In this document: positions 23,801 through 34,600 of the stretch, in pieces
Numbering within the stretch: position 1 is the first letter of the stretch
Layout of the letters: every line of letters begins with the position of its first letter
DNA from: Lagopus muta
Taxonomy: Eukaryota; Chordata; Aves; Galliformes; Phasianidae
Direction of reading: 5' to 3'
DNA: 64,000 bases
NCBI RefSeq assembly: GCF_023343835.1
Contig: NC_064436.1
Span: 70,981,545 to 71,045,544 of the forward strand
Program-made: the position numbers and the translations under genes
Notes under the pieces: generated by a model
The model's database searches: none
What the model saw: the letters and a program-made list of their open reading frames with translations, nothing else
Told to the model about the DNA's origin: nothing

Positions 23801-26800
23801 AAGCACCCAGCATGCTGATTTAACCTCCAGTTTAAAACGCTCGGTTCCCCTCACGTGGCTGGCCCCAAACACAGGCCATCATGCTCTGTCTGCGAGCCAT
23901 CAGTGCAGGGGAGACATTACAACCCTCAAAGTACCTTGGAAGAAGGCAAAGCCACGGAGCCCTGGATGCCAGAAGCTGATGCAGCCCAGGAGGTAGATGG
24001 AGCAGGCAGGTCAGCACCAGCCTCACTTTCAGGGAAGAAAGGCACTCTCCCCTCCAGCAAGTTGGCAATAGTGGTATCCACACAGTTTGACTGGGCTGTA
24101 GGAGCACAGGAGATGCGTTAAGAGAAGGAGCTGCCACAGCTAGGAAGCTCATTTTCTTTCTACTGTTGTGCTTCACAGTGCAACAAGGATGAGGGGCTTT
24201 TGCTTCCAGGTGTCACCATCACATGGCACAGAGGGTGATCCTGTGTCCCTGCTAATACTGGGTCTAAGCTTACCCAGGTCTGTCCTGATGACCTCCAGAG
24301 GCACGTGAGGCAGAACCTCCTTGACCTGCTGAGCCATCGTTGTGATCCGTGCATCCTCAGGAGCAAAGGATCCAATACCAGACAGGCTGGAAGGCATCCT
24401 GAGCCTGGCTGCCAGGGGCTGGCTTGAGGCTGCAGGAAAAGAAACGGGGTACAGGAGGGTGGCCTAAAGGCACACGGCCTTAACACGTTGCAGCAGCCCC
24501 ATTTCTCATGTCCAAATGGGAACATTAAGAAACCAGGACCTCCTGCACACCACCACCATGTCTGTGCTGAGGAGTGGAGATCCTCTCCCTTCCAGCAAGC
24601 TACATCTGCAGCATAGAGCATGCAGGCACCCCTCGTCCCTAGGAGGATGTCTCACATCTTCTCCTCTTCTTCTACACATGAGAAACCAAGAGCAGACTGA
24701 AGTGTCCCCAAAGGCAGAGCCTAAGTTGCCGCTCCACACTCGGGATGTGTGCCTACCTGGGGCAAGGGGAAGATGGGACGAATGTCTCAGCCTCTTCATG
24801 TGCTCAGCTTTATCTGCTGCAGTGAGCCGTGTGGATACCACACCCAGCTCCATGGCCAAGAGCTGCAGAAACACAGAGAGGACGCACAGCACGCATGACC
24901 CAGGCATTCCCATCTTGCAGGGAACGCATCAGATGTACAGAGCCTGTTTGGAGCCACACTGAGGGGAAGAGGCCTGGGAGCTGATTTCTCCAAGGCCTCA
25001 GTGATGCCTTTCAGTGTTGCACGGAGCACACAAAGGACCAGGAGCGTGCAGTATAAAACAGGCTGACACAGAGACCACATCTTTGGTACAGGACCTCCGA
25101 AGTACCCAGCAGTAATGGGAAGCTGGAGGAACAATCACTGTTTATTTGACTTGTGATATTGTGAAAGGGGACTTTTTAGCACATAGATTTGAGCTGGATG
25201 GGGAGAGCTTTGATAAGTGGCAGAGAGGATTGAAACGCCTGCGGCAAACAGGCCATGGAAAAACAGAATTACAAGGGGCAATAAATACAGGCCAGAGCTC
25301 CCATAACACGAATATGCCCAGCCAGGAACGGCCTTTGCAGCTCTGCCTGCACCCCGCTCTCCTCTGTGGCCATCCCAGACTTGTCCTACACATCCCCTCC
25401 CACGTTACCCTCCTACCTCCTGAACACGGAGCGCAAAATCCTCACTCAGCTCTTCAGCTCGTCTGGGGACAGACGGCATCCACCTGAATGGGGACAACAG
25501 CACTGGGCTGACTGCTTCCCGGGCTGCTGCAGGAGCCAGCCCCATCTGGGACCAGCAGTGCAGTGGTGCCATCCCACCTCAGCTCGCCCCACATCTCTTC
25601 CCACAGGACGAGTGTCAAACCTGCCCCCCATCGTGCAAAGTTAGGGGAAGGTATGATTCAATAACAAAACTGGCTCACCTGATCTTTATTAACACCCAAG
25701 CATAACAAAGTACCTCCTAATGAAGCTCCCCGAGAGGCTCCAAATAACAAAGTGCTGCCATTTATGCGGGAGCACAAAACAGACCAGCAAAACACGAGCC
25801 AGGTACAGCTGGGAAGCTGCAGCACGGAGACTTTATTGAGATATCCCAACCCCTAAAGGCACACTGGAAAGAATTTATCTCCAAGCCCCTCTTGCCTGCC
25901 TCTGGACCTTTATTACACCAAAGCTACTCAGCCAGCCTGGGCTCAGTTGGACCTCAGACAGCTGATCTGAATCCTCTCTGCAATTCACGAGGGACTGCAG
26001 GGAAGAGAAGGATGCCAGAGGACTGAGCCGCCTGCACAGCATCACTCATGAGACCCGAGCAGCTCTCGAGTGAATTACAACAGAGGAGCTGGCTTCAAAA
26101 ATACACTCATCAAACTTTAGGTGAAAGCCCTGCAAAACTCCTCTCCTGTCAGTGAATGACAGCAGGAACCAAAAGCCCTCTGCAGTTCTGAAGCTGGCTG
26201 AGAGGAGCACGGATCAGCAGCACTGAACAAAGCCGTGCTGCAGGATCAACAATCAGTGCATACCAGAAGATCCCTCACTTCAGTGGTGAAAATGTCAGTC
26301 TTACTGCCCACCCCAAACCCTCACCCAACAAAAGAGAGAGAGAGAGAGAGAAGATAGTACCTTACTTGATAAACTGTGAAGGGAACAAAGAAGGTCCAGA
26401 ACAGCTCCGTAATCCAGGAGGAGTCAGCTACACTCTGGGGAAGAGAGAGAATGAGGTTACAGCCAGCACAACACAAACCAGTCAGGTCTTTGTGGGGAAA
26501 ACAGGCTGCAGAACAGAGCCAAGGGCTGGCAGTGAGTAACAGACATGCAGCAGAGATGCAGAGGGTGGGCAAGAGGGGAGGCTCACCTTCGTCAGGCCTC
26601 ACCGTGCAGAACAAGAGAGTTAAATTTTTCACTGCTCCAAGCTGCCTTTTCCTCTCCCAGGATAGAAGATTTTCTCTCAGTATCTCCACATTCTCTTACA
26701 GATAATGCCTTTAGAAAGGACTTAAAATGCTCTAAGACATAATGCTCCCTTGGAATCTGAGGGGAATCATATGCGGATGGGAACAGCCTGTGTAATGACT

Positions 26801-29800
26801 CAGCTCCCAGCAGCTGTACTTACACACTATGAAGCCTCAAAGAACTCCTCCTTTTGAAAAGAAATCATTAAGGGTGAACCATAATTTATTTCTGTCCTCT
26901 ATTTCTAAAAATTCATAAATAATCTCCCTAAGGATTGCAATGCCTCCCAGAAGAGAGCTGCTGAAGACTGGAAGAGCCGCACAGAGTGGTGGGCTGTGCA
27001 ACCTCAGCAGGACGCAGCTCAGCCCAGACCAGGAGTATTCTGACCGTGAGCACACAGCTGAACTCCAGAGAACCCCCCCACCTACACTTTCCAATGGTTC
27101 TACCCAATTTTCAATTGAACAATTGCTGCTCCTAGGATTTTTTAAAGCTGGTTTCTTTTGTCCTGCAGGTGATAAAGCTTTCCCCAAGCTGGTGGGAACG
27201 CCATCTCAACATCTACAGCTTGCAACACCGCTCCCTCAGCTTCTTTCACACATGACTTTATCCTCAACCAAAGCCTTGCACGTGGTTTGTTCAGTCACGT
27301 AGGGCAACACAAAGAAGCCTCATCTCCTGATAAACAGAGCTGAGACCTGAGAAAACCAGGATCAAATGCCTTGTAGTGATTCCAACACTCAGCTTCACGG
27401 TGCCCCCACTGCACAGCACAAACTTACACCTTCCCTCTGGGCTTCCAGCTAATTGCAGCTACAGCAAATTCCTCCTGAAGCCCAGCCTGGCGTCACACAC
27501 ACCAGGTGAGCAGCTGCGTGAGCCTTCTGTACAGCACTGACTGAAACATTCAAAGCATTCCATCTCCTCACCCAGGAAGTTCTTGATTATGTAAAGCAAC
27601 GCAAGAAATTCTACACTGCATTTACAAGAAGTCCTGCTCAGCTCCTGAAGGTAAACACCTGAGACAAGAAGTGATCACAGCCATCACCTCCAAGCAGGCC
27701 GGCAGTTCTGTGCATGCCATCCTCCCCAGTGTTCACCAAGGAAAAAGGCACACAGGCCTCCCACAACGTGTCACATCACACGGAGCTTCCATGAGGAACC
27801 AAACCACAACAGACCGCTGACTCACCCCGAGCCATGCAGAACAAGGCAGCTCTCCCACTTCACTGGAGCATTCATTCAAACACTTCCTCGCAGTTTGAAA
27901 CCTTCATCCTAACCCAAAACTAAGCTCATGTCTTACCAAGATCTGGGCTCAGCACCTGCTAAGACTGCTGTGTGTTTTGTCAAAAAGGAAGAAGTTTCTC
28001 CACTTTTAAGCCACTTCTCCACTGCGCAAGCAGCTGCCCACCACCACCTCTGTGCCTTATCCCTGATAAGCTGATTAAACTGAGCACCTTTAAATCCTGC
28101 TCTCTGGATCCTGTATCACACTGACAGCCTTCCTGAGCTCTCTCTACTGCTGCCCCACTTTCTCAGCAGCTGGGCTACCAGAGCTTCACACCGTAATTTA
28201 GAAGCGGCTGCCACCATGGCACATGTGCAGCTTGCACTGCATTCCTTGCTCTGCCACACATTCCTCCTGCTGTGCACCCACAGACCACATCAGATTTGCA
28301 GGTATCAGCACAATCCCATCAGTATTCCAGACAGTTCATTATTCACCAACTCCAAGGACCTCAACACTGTGGCCCGTGGACAAAAGCAGCAAACACCAAG
28401 TGGCAAAGAGCTAATTCCTAATAGAATATCACGTGAAAAGTGTCTGTGTGGGCAGTGAAGTTTTATGGCCTCTTTGTACGTGGCTTTAAACCCACACAGT
28501 GCATCCTGCCCCCTTAAACAGACGGAAAAATAAAAAGAATCTAAAATGTCTGACAGACATAAAACACATCTTCTAATCATGCAGATCTATTAACTGTATC
28601 TTGAGAGGAGGAAACCGCACTCTGCAAACGAAGTGAGAGCAGTGTGACTGCAATCTGCTCAGCAGCACCAGCACCCTAACTATGAACTTTGCCACTTTGG
28701 TGCAGCTGGTGTTGCATCACGTTACACAGCAGGACCTGGGAGCTGTGAGTTCAAGAACCTCATCCAGAGAGCATTGAGTAACTCTGGAGCGTCGTCCAAA
28801 CCCCACGGGGGTTGCAGTTATTCTTTCAAAATGCTTTAAAAGAAGGGAACTCATGAAGAGGGTATGAGGTGCTGATGCTACAAGCATAGAAGCCAGACTA
28901 AGAACAAGTACTAAAACTGTGAGCGTAAAGAAAAGAACGATTTAGCCAAAGGTCTCTGAGAGAGGCAGTTGAAAAGCCAACTACAAGCACGCAGAAACTC
29001 ATCCTCGGGATGACAGGAACAAGGCCAGGCTGCTCTCTCCACGGGTTTCAAAGCAGAAGCAAAATGAACGACACGACGGAGACCCTCTCGGGCTTTCAGA
29101 ACTCTTCCTTGCCCTGCGTCAGACTCACCACAGTGATCAAAGGCCTCTGAACCTGCAGGGCAACCGGCTGCACCACATCCAGGATGGAGAACGGCCAGGA
29201 GCTGCAAAGGAGGAGTACAGCTGTCAGCAACTTCCAAAGCTGAGCCAACCCCGAGGACGGCCAGCTCAGGACCCGACTGCAGCACCTGAAGCGGAGCAGG
29301 CCGGCCCGGCCATTGGTGGCAGCTTCCTCTGGGAAGAGCAGCAGCGGTGGGTTTCCTCTGTGAGACGAATATGCCTTCAAGGAATCGACCAGCTCAGCTC
29401 GGCTCCCTGTCACTCCCAGCTCCATGAAGCCCCGCGACCAGCAGATGAAGCCAGGGGCACCATTCAGTGCGGGCTGCAAGGAAAAAAAACAAGACAAAGG
29501 AAGAAATGTCACCTCGTTCTCCCTTCAAGGCCTACTTGCTCAGGTGTAAATGGGAAACAAAATTTCTGCTTGCTAGCAAAAATGCCTCTGGGAGTTGAGG
29601 GAACAACCCATATGCTAACAATGCTAGCAGCAGAGAATGTGCTACTTCCACCCAGGCTTCGGTGGTGGCTCTGGCCCCAGTTCCCTGGGAATTTGACTCC
29701 TGACCCACAATTCAGATCATATCCCATCCACCTGAGCAATGAATTCCTCTGCCTTGAATGTCAGTCACATTCCCCATAGTTTCTCTCGGAATTCCCAACA

Positions 29801-31332
29801 TGCTTGGCAAGGGATACTTCCAAGTGCTGGCTCTTCCAGCCCAGTCTACGGCCATTCAGGACACACTGTACCACTCAACTCCCAGGAACATCTGGTGCCT
29901 GTGAATTCAGGAACTCCACACCCCAGGGAATTTTCTGAGTGCAGGGAAAGTCACACAGCTGTCAGCCCGGCACAACAGCCTGAGCACAGCATCCTGCTTG
30001 CCCTTGGTGCTGCCAACAGGTATAAAAAGCACCCAGCGCTGTAAGGAAACCCCACACACAATGCTGCTTCTGACACAAAGGTACACATGTCCAAGGAGGC
30101 TGTGGATGCCCCATCCCTGCAGGCATTCAAGGCCAGGCTGGATGTGGCTCCGGGCAGCCTGGTCTGCTGGCTGGAGACCCTGCACACAGCAGGGGTTGGG
30201 ACTGGAAGAGCATTGTGCTCCTTTGCAACCCAGGGCATTTAATGATTTTGCAATCTTATCCACTCAATAAAACCAATCCTCACTGTAACCCTTATTGTTA
30301 CCTCTCACATTCAGTTTTTCATGCAAGCATGAAACTGAACCACAGAAAAAACTACTTCAGGCTTGCACAATCCTAGGTTAATAAATAAGAACTAAAAACG
30401 GTCAGAGCAACATCTAAACTCTGAAAGAGCCATCTGTGTGCTTAGAAAGGTCCGTACAGCCCCGCCATGCCCTGCAAGGCACCACTCACCGTGTTACACG
30501 AGGTCAGCAGGTTGACAACATTGTGATCAAAGTGTGTGACGTGGTTGGCAATGTACACCTGCACAGCGGCATCGCGGGGACGGGGACCGCTCTGCTGCAC
30601 AAAGAGCCCCAGCACCGAGCACATCACACGCACAATAAGGCTGGGGGGAGAAAAAGGGTTCCTTCAGATCCTGCAGTCCGAGCCGCGGCGGCCTCAGAGA
30701 GCCAACAAAGCAAGAAGCCAGGACTCGGGGTGGTTTAGGGAAGGACACGGGTACAAAAGGGGCCGATACGACAGACTGGAACCGTTCGGGGCCGCAGACC
30801 AGGGCTGCCTGCAGAGCTGCCAGTATAGCAGGACGCGCAGGGCAGGAGGCTGAGAGCGCCGGGGCTGACAGCAGCGTTTGAGGGCACGGCCCGGCCCTCA
30901 GCGCGGCGGCGGTGGAGCCGCAGGGCGCAGAACGGCCCCAAAGCCGCCCGGGAACCCCGGCCCGGCCCGCCGGAACCCCGCCCGGCCCGCACGCACCGCC
31001 GCAGCATCCCGTCGGGCAGGATGCAGCTGACCAGGAAGACGTGCACGCCGATGAAGAGCCGCAGGACGAGCAGACACAGCCCGACGGGGGCGTACAGCAG
31101 CAGCGCCAGCAGCACGAAGCCGTCGTTGGGAAACCTGCGGGAGAAGAACCGCGCGGATGGGCGCCGGGGCTCGGGGCGGCCGCTCGGCCCTCGGCCCTCC
31201 GCCCGGCCCGGCCCGGCCCGCCGAGCCCCCCGGCCGCTCCCGGCCCCTCCGAGCGGAGCGCGCCCGGCGCCGCGTCCCTCACCGCTGCGAGTCGAAGAGC
31301 CGCTCCGGGCCCGGCGCCGCGCTCCGCTCCAT
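20825..31332 (-). CDS. AUP1: AUP1, lipid droplet-regulating VLDL assembly factor / ERAD adaptor
   Basis: AUP1 is a monotopic ER and lipid-droplet protein that recruits UBE2G2 for ER-associated degradation. Twelve exons give 433 residues (human about 410): 31283-31332, 30997-31134, 30490-30640, 29286-29473, 29129-29201, 26361-26434, 25417-25483, 24757-24862, 24274-24429, 23935-24095, 23649-23737, 20825-20873. Order: a hydrophobic hairpin at about 22-57, an acyltransferase-like domain with NHVTHFDH (His96, Asp101) and FPEE, a CUE domain ([21 protein letters not shown]) binding ubiquitin, and the C-terminal G2BR helix ([16 protein letters not shown]) that binds UBE2G2. Exon 6 uses the donor after GTAAG, which restores YQVRW as in human. 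It starts 290 bp from HTRA2, head to head as in mammals. The last intron is 2.8 kb and holds a nested CR1 pair; intron 5 is 2.7 kb with nothing recognised. Confidence 0.97.
21800..22300 (+). mobile_element. CR1 LINE fragment, left part of a split copy
   Basis: Plus-strand CR1 ORF2 sequence lies in the last AUP1 intron, with a recognisable [21 protein letters not shown] translation (RT C-terminal region) and the following GKCxVLHxG-type stretch. It stops abruptly at about 22300, where an opposite-strand CR1 starts, and similar plus-strand CR1 sequence resumes at about 22625. Confidence 0.85.
22296..22625 (-). mobile_element. CR1 LINE 3' end inserted in another CR1
   Basis: The 3' tail (ATTCTGTGATTCTGTG-type, seen as CACAGAATCACAGAAC on the plus strand) is at about 22303, and the copy is truncated at its 5' end as usual for CR1. 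CATCA-like sequence on both sides may be a target duplication. Being inserted into the plus-strand copy, it is the younger element. Confidence 0.85.
22625..22790 (+). mobile_element. CR1 LINE fragment, right part of the split copy
   Basis: The sequence AATAAATACCTGACAGGTGG onward, with GGTGCCCAGTGCCAGG, follows the order expected after the 21800-22300 fragment in a full CR1, so the two pieces are one old insertion. The right end is diffuse. Confidence 0.65.
23147..23177 (+). repeat. A-rich tract
   Basis: Runs of A interrupted by single G form a roughly 30-bp homopolymer-like tract in the last AUP1 intron. Confidence 0.9.
26333..26351. repeat. (GA)n microsatellite
   Basis: About nine GA units lie immediately next to the AUP1 exon 6 donor (donor GT at 26359-26360), a place where length change could affect splicing. 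Confidence 0.85.
26435..29128. other. Large AUP1 intron 5
   Basis: This 2.7-kb intron is markedly more AT-rich than the rest of the gene. I recognise no exon, RNA gene or mobile element in it on either strand. Confidence 0.6.
30078..30255 (+). mobile_element. CR1 LINE 3' fragment
   Basis: GAGGCTGTGGATGCCCCATC onward, through GGCCAGGCTGGATGTGGCTC and CAGGGGTTGGGACTGGAAGA, is the standard CR1 3' region in plus orientation. It lies in the AUP1 intron between exons 3 and 4. Confidence 0.85.
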
Positions 31333-31622
31333 GCCGCGCCCGTCCGCTCAGCGCCGCCAGCCGCCAGCCGCCATCTTGCGCCGCCCGCCCGGACCGCGCG
31401 GGGCGCCTGGGAGGAGCGCGGCCTTCCCGGCGGGCACCGCGCCCGGCCGGGGCTGTGAGGCTCCGAGGTTGCCGGGCTGCGAGGGCGGCCCGCAGCGCCC
31501 GCGGATACCGGCGGGGCCCGGGGACGGCGGCTCCGAGCGCGCCCCGCTCCTCCCTGCGGGCCCGAACCGGCCGCGAGCACCGCCGCTCCCGGCTCTCCCC
31601 GCTCTCCCCGCAGCACGGCGCT
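31333..31622. promoter_or_regulatory. Bidirectional CpG-island promoter of AUP1 and HTRA2
   Basis: The two start codons face away from each other across 290 bp of CpG-dense sequence without a TATA box. CCATCTTG at 31371-31378, just upstream of the AUP1 start, matches a YY1 site, common in housekeeping promoters. The head-to-head arrangement is the same as in mammals. Confidence 0.8.
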
Positions 31623-34600
31623 ATGGCTGCCCTGGCACGGTGGCTCCGCGCTCCGCCGGGCGGGACGCGCTGTTGCCGGGCGCTGTGCGTGGCCGCCGCC
31701 GCCGTCCCCCGCGTGCCGCCGCCGCCCCCTCCGCCTCCCCCCGCCCCTCCCGCCGGCTCCCGGCTGCTTGCCGCGGCTCTGGGCGCCGGGGCGGCGGCGC
31801 TGCTGCTGCTGTGGGCCCGGGAAAGCCGCCGTTCCGCGCTGCGCGCCGCCGTGCCCGCCCCGCCCGCGCCGCCCGCGCCGCCGCCCGCCTCGCCCCGCGC
31901 TGCCTTCAACTTCATCGCCGACGTCGTGGAGAAGACGGCGCCCGCCCTGGTCTACGTGGAGATCGTGGGCAGGTACCCCGGCCCGCCGCCGTTCGGCGCC
32001 CTCGGCTCCCCCCGGCCCCGTGGCGCGGCTTCGCGGCTGCTGTCGTTGCGCTCGGGGCCTCCGGCAGCCCTGAGGTGCCGCGGCGCTGCCGCTCAGCTGG
32101 CCTTACGCTCAGCTTGCATGCCGCCCGCGTGGGCGCTGCTGAGATGCTGCTATATTACTGTTTGTAATATTGCAAAATTGCCCCGTTACCTCCTGATCTG
32201 CGCCACCGCTCATCACAGCAGCTGGTCGGGTTAGTGCCCGTGGTTCGACCCGCGGTGGATCTGTGCTGCTGCTCCCGGCCCCTTTTGCTTGCTGTGTGCA
32301 TGGAAGTGCTTTCCTGCAGAATATCCCCAAAGGCAGGGTGAAACTAGCCGGTACTTTGGCCTCCATATCCTCACAGGTTGCTTTGATGCCTTTTTTCAGC
32401 AGTTGGGAACCACCTTGAGCCACTGTGACTTTTTAAAGGTCACTGATAGACTCACAGGGACATTAGCTCATCCTGTTTGGTCCTCGTGGCAAAGCTCCAT
32501 GTGTTCAGGTTATATCTCTCCATAGGTCTGTGCTTGTCTTTCCTAAAGACTGCAGTGTCTATTGCAGCTCTCTGTTACTGTGCGCTTCCCAGTGCGCTTC
32601 CATGGTCCTTGTGAGGTGACACTTTTGCCATTGCACGTGGATTTCTGGTTCCTCCTGCTTGCTGCCCCATTGCATGCAGGGTTGTGCTATCTCTTGTGAT
32701 GGACACCATCACAGAGCATCCGGGCATCCCCTTGCGGTCCCCCGTTACTACCCGGACCACCGGGCTGAGCCATGCGGCTGCCAGCTGCCCCGGCCTCCCA
32801 CATCCCCACCTGTCCCCTCCAGGTCCCCACACCCTCCTGTGACCTTTGTCCACCTTGCAGGCACCCGTTCTCAGGCCGTGAGGTGCCCATCTCGAACGGC
32901 TCTGGATTCCTGGTGTCTCCCGATGGGCTCATTGTGACCAACGCACACGTGGTGGCCAACCGGCGGCGCGTGCGGGTGAAGCTGGCCAGCGGGGAGCAGT
33001 ACGACGCCGTGGTGCAGGATGTGGACCAGGTCGCAGACATCGCCACCATCAAGATCAAGCCTAAGGTGCGTGCCACGTGGTGGAGGGGCTCCCTTCCTCG
33101 CCTGCCTTCTGCTAACCCGGATCCTCTCTTCCAGCGCCCGCTGCCCACGTTGCCCCTCGGGCGCTCCTCTGAGGTGCGGCAGGGGGAGTTCGTGGTGGCC
33201 ATGGGCAGCCCCTTCGCCTTGCAGAACACCATCACCTCCGGCATCGTCAGCTCCGCGCAGCGCGGCAGCCGGGAGCTGGGCCTGGCCGCCTCCGACATGG
33301 AGTACATCCAGACGGACGCCGCTATTGACGTAAGGCACCTCTGCTCTGGGGAAGGGCTCTGGGTGCCGCGAGGCGCAGGGAGGCTGGGCACAGCAACCTG
33401 GGAGAGGGGTGTTTCTGGTTGGTGGTCTGGCTCTTTCTCGGCCTGAGCCCTGTTCTCTGGGCTCTGCCTCCTTGCTGTGGGTTAGTGCTTGAGGTTTGCT
33501 TTCGTGGCCTCATTGCTGCTCTCTCTGCTGTTTCAGTTTGGGAACTCTGGTGGTCCCCTCGTCAACTTGGTAAGTTCTTGTGCATGTGTCCCAGCGGACC
33601 TTTTCTCCTGGGGCTGAGTGCCTTCAGTGCAAGCGTTCTCACCTGTGAGGTGGGAAGGAGGAACTGTGTGTGCTCTAGGCATCTTAAGGGGTGGGATCAA
33701 GGAATTGGCTTGGAGTGAGAGCCCTGCTTAGTAGGACTCTTCCCTGCCCAGCCTCAGCAAGATCAGACTGCCTGGATGGGACGGGTGCACAGGCTTCAGG
33801 TTTTGCAGAGCTCCATAAAGGTGCAGGTTGGAGAATGCAGTACCCTTTTCCGTGCAGGATGGCGAAGTGATTGGGGTGAACACCATGAAGGTGACGTCAG
33901 GCATCTCCTTTGCCATCCCCTCAGACCGGCTGCGGAAGTTCCTGCAGAAGGAGGAACAGCGCAAAAGTGAGTTGGAAGCCTCTCTGCTTGGGTGCTGGGG
34001 AACGAGGCCAGAATGAGGGTGATGAAAGAAGGAAGAAGCTGTGGGCAAAGCTGAGCTCCCTGCACTTCTTCAGAGAAGTGGGCAAACACAGAAGAGGAAG
34101 AACCTTTGGGGACTAGGAAGATTCTCCCATTGGGCATGAAGCAGTGAGCCCCTCTGCCATAGGAAATCCATATGCCATAGATAAGGCTTCCAGGATTTCC
34201 AAGAACTCTGCCTTTTGTTCCTTTGTGTTTGTGGTAAGTTGTTTAATGCAGATTCTTGCTGCCTGGTTCTCACGTTGACATCATGGACTGATATTCTCAA
34301 GCAAAACAGTGATATCCTAAACAAAGAAAAGAAACTGTGCAGTAGCTATAAAGCCAGTAACTGAAACTGAAATCTTCTGTTGGTAGGGAACCAGAATCAC
34401 TGCCTTGAGGTGTGCGGGCTCTGTGATTTGCTGGCTCAGCCCTGTGCTTTTTGGGTGCATGTCTGTTTTCAACACTGTTGTTAGAGGTCCTTTCTGCCCA
34501 CAGGCTCCTGGTTTGGCAACGCAGAGACGAAGCGCCGTTACATCGGGGTGATGATGCTGACTCTCACACCCAGGTAAGCGCTGTGAGCTCAGCGGGACCG

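Noticed and set aside
30527-31915. 462-codon minus-strand frame over the AUP1/HTRA2 promoter
   Set aside because: Runs across AUP1 introns and the promoter in the wrong frame; AUP1 exons explain the real coding.
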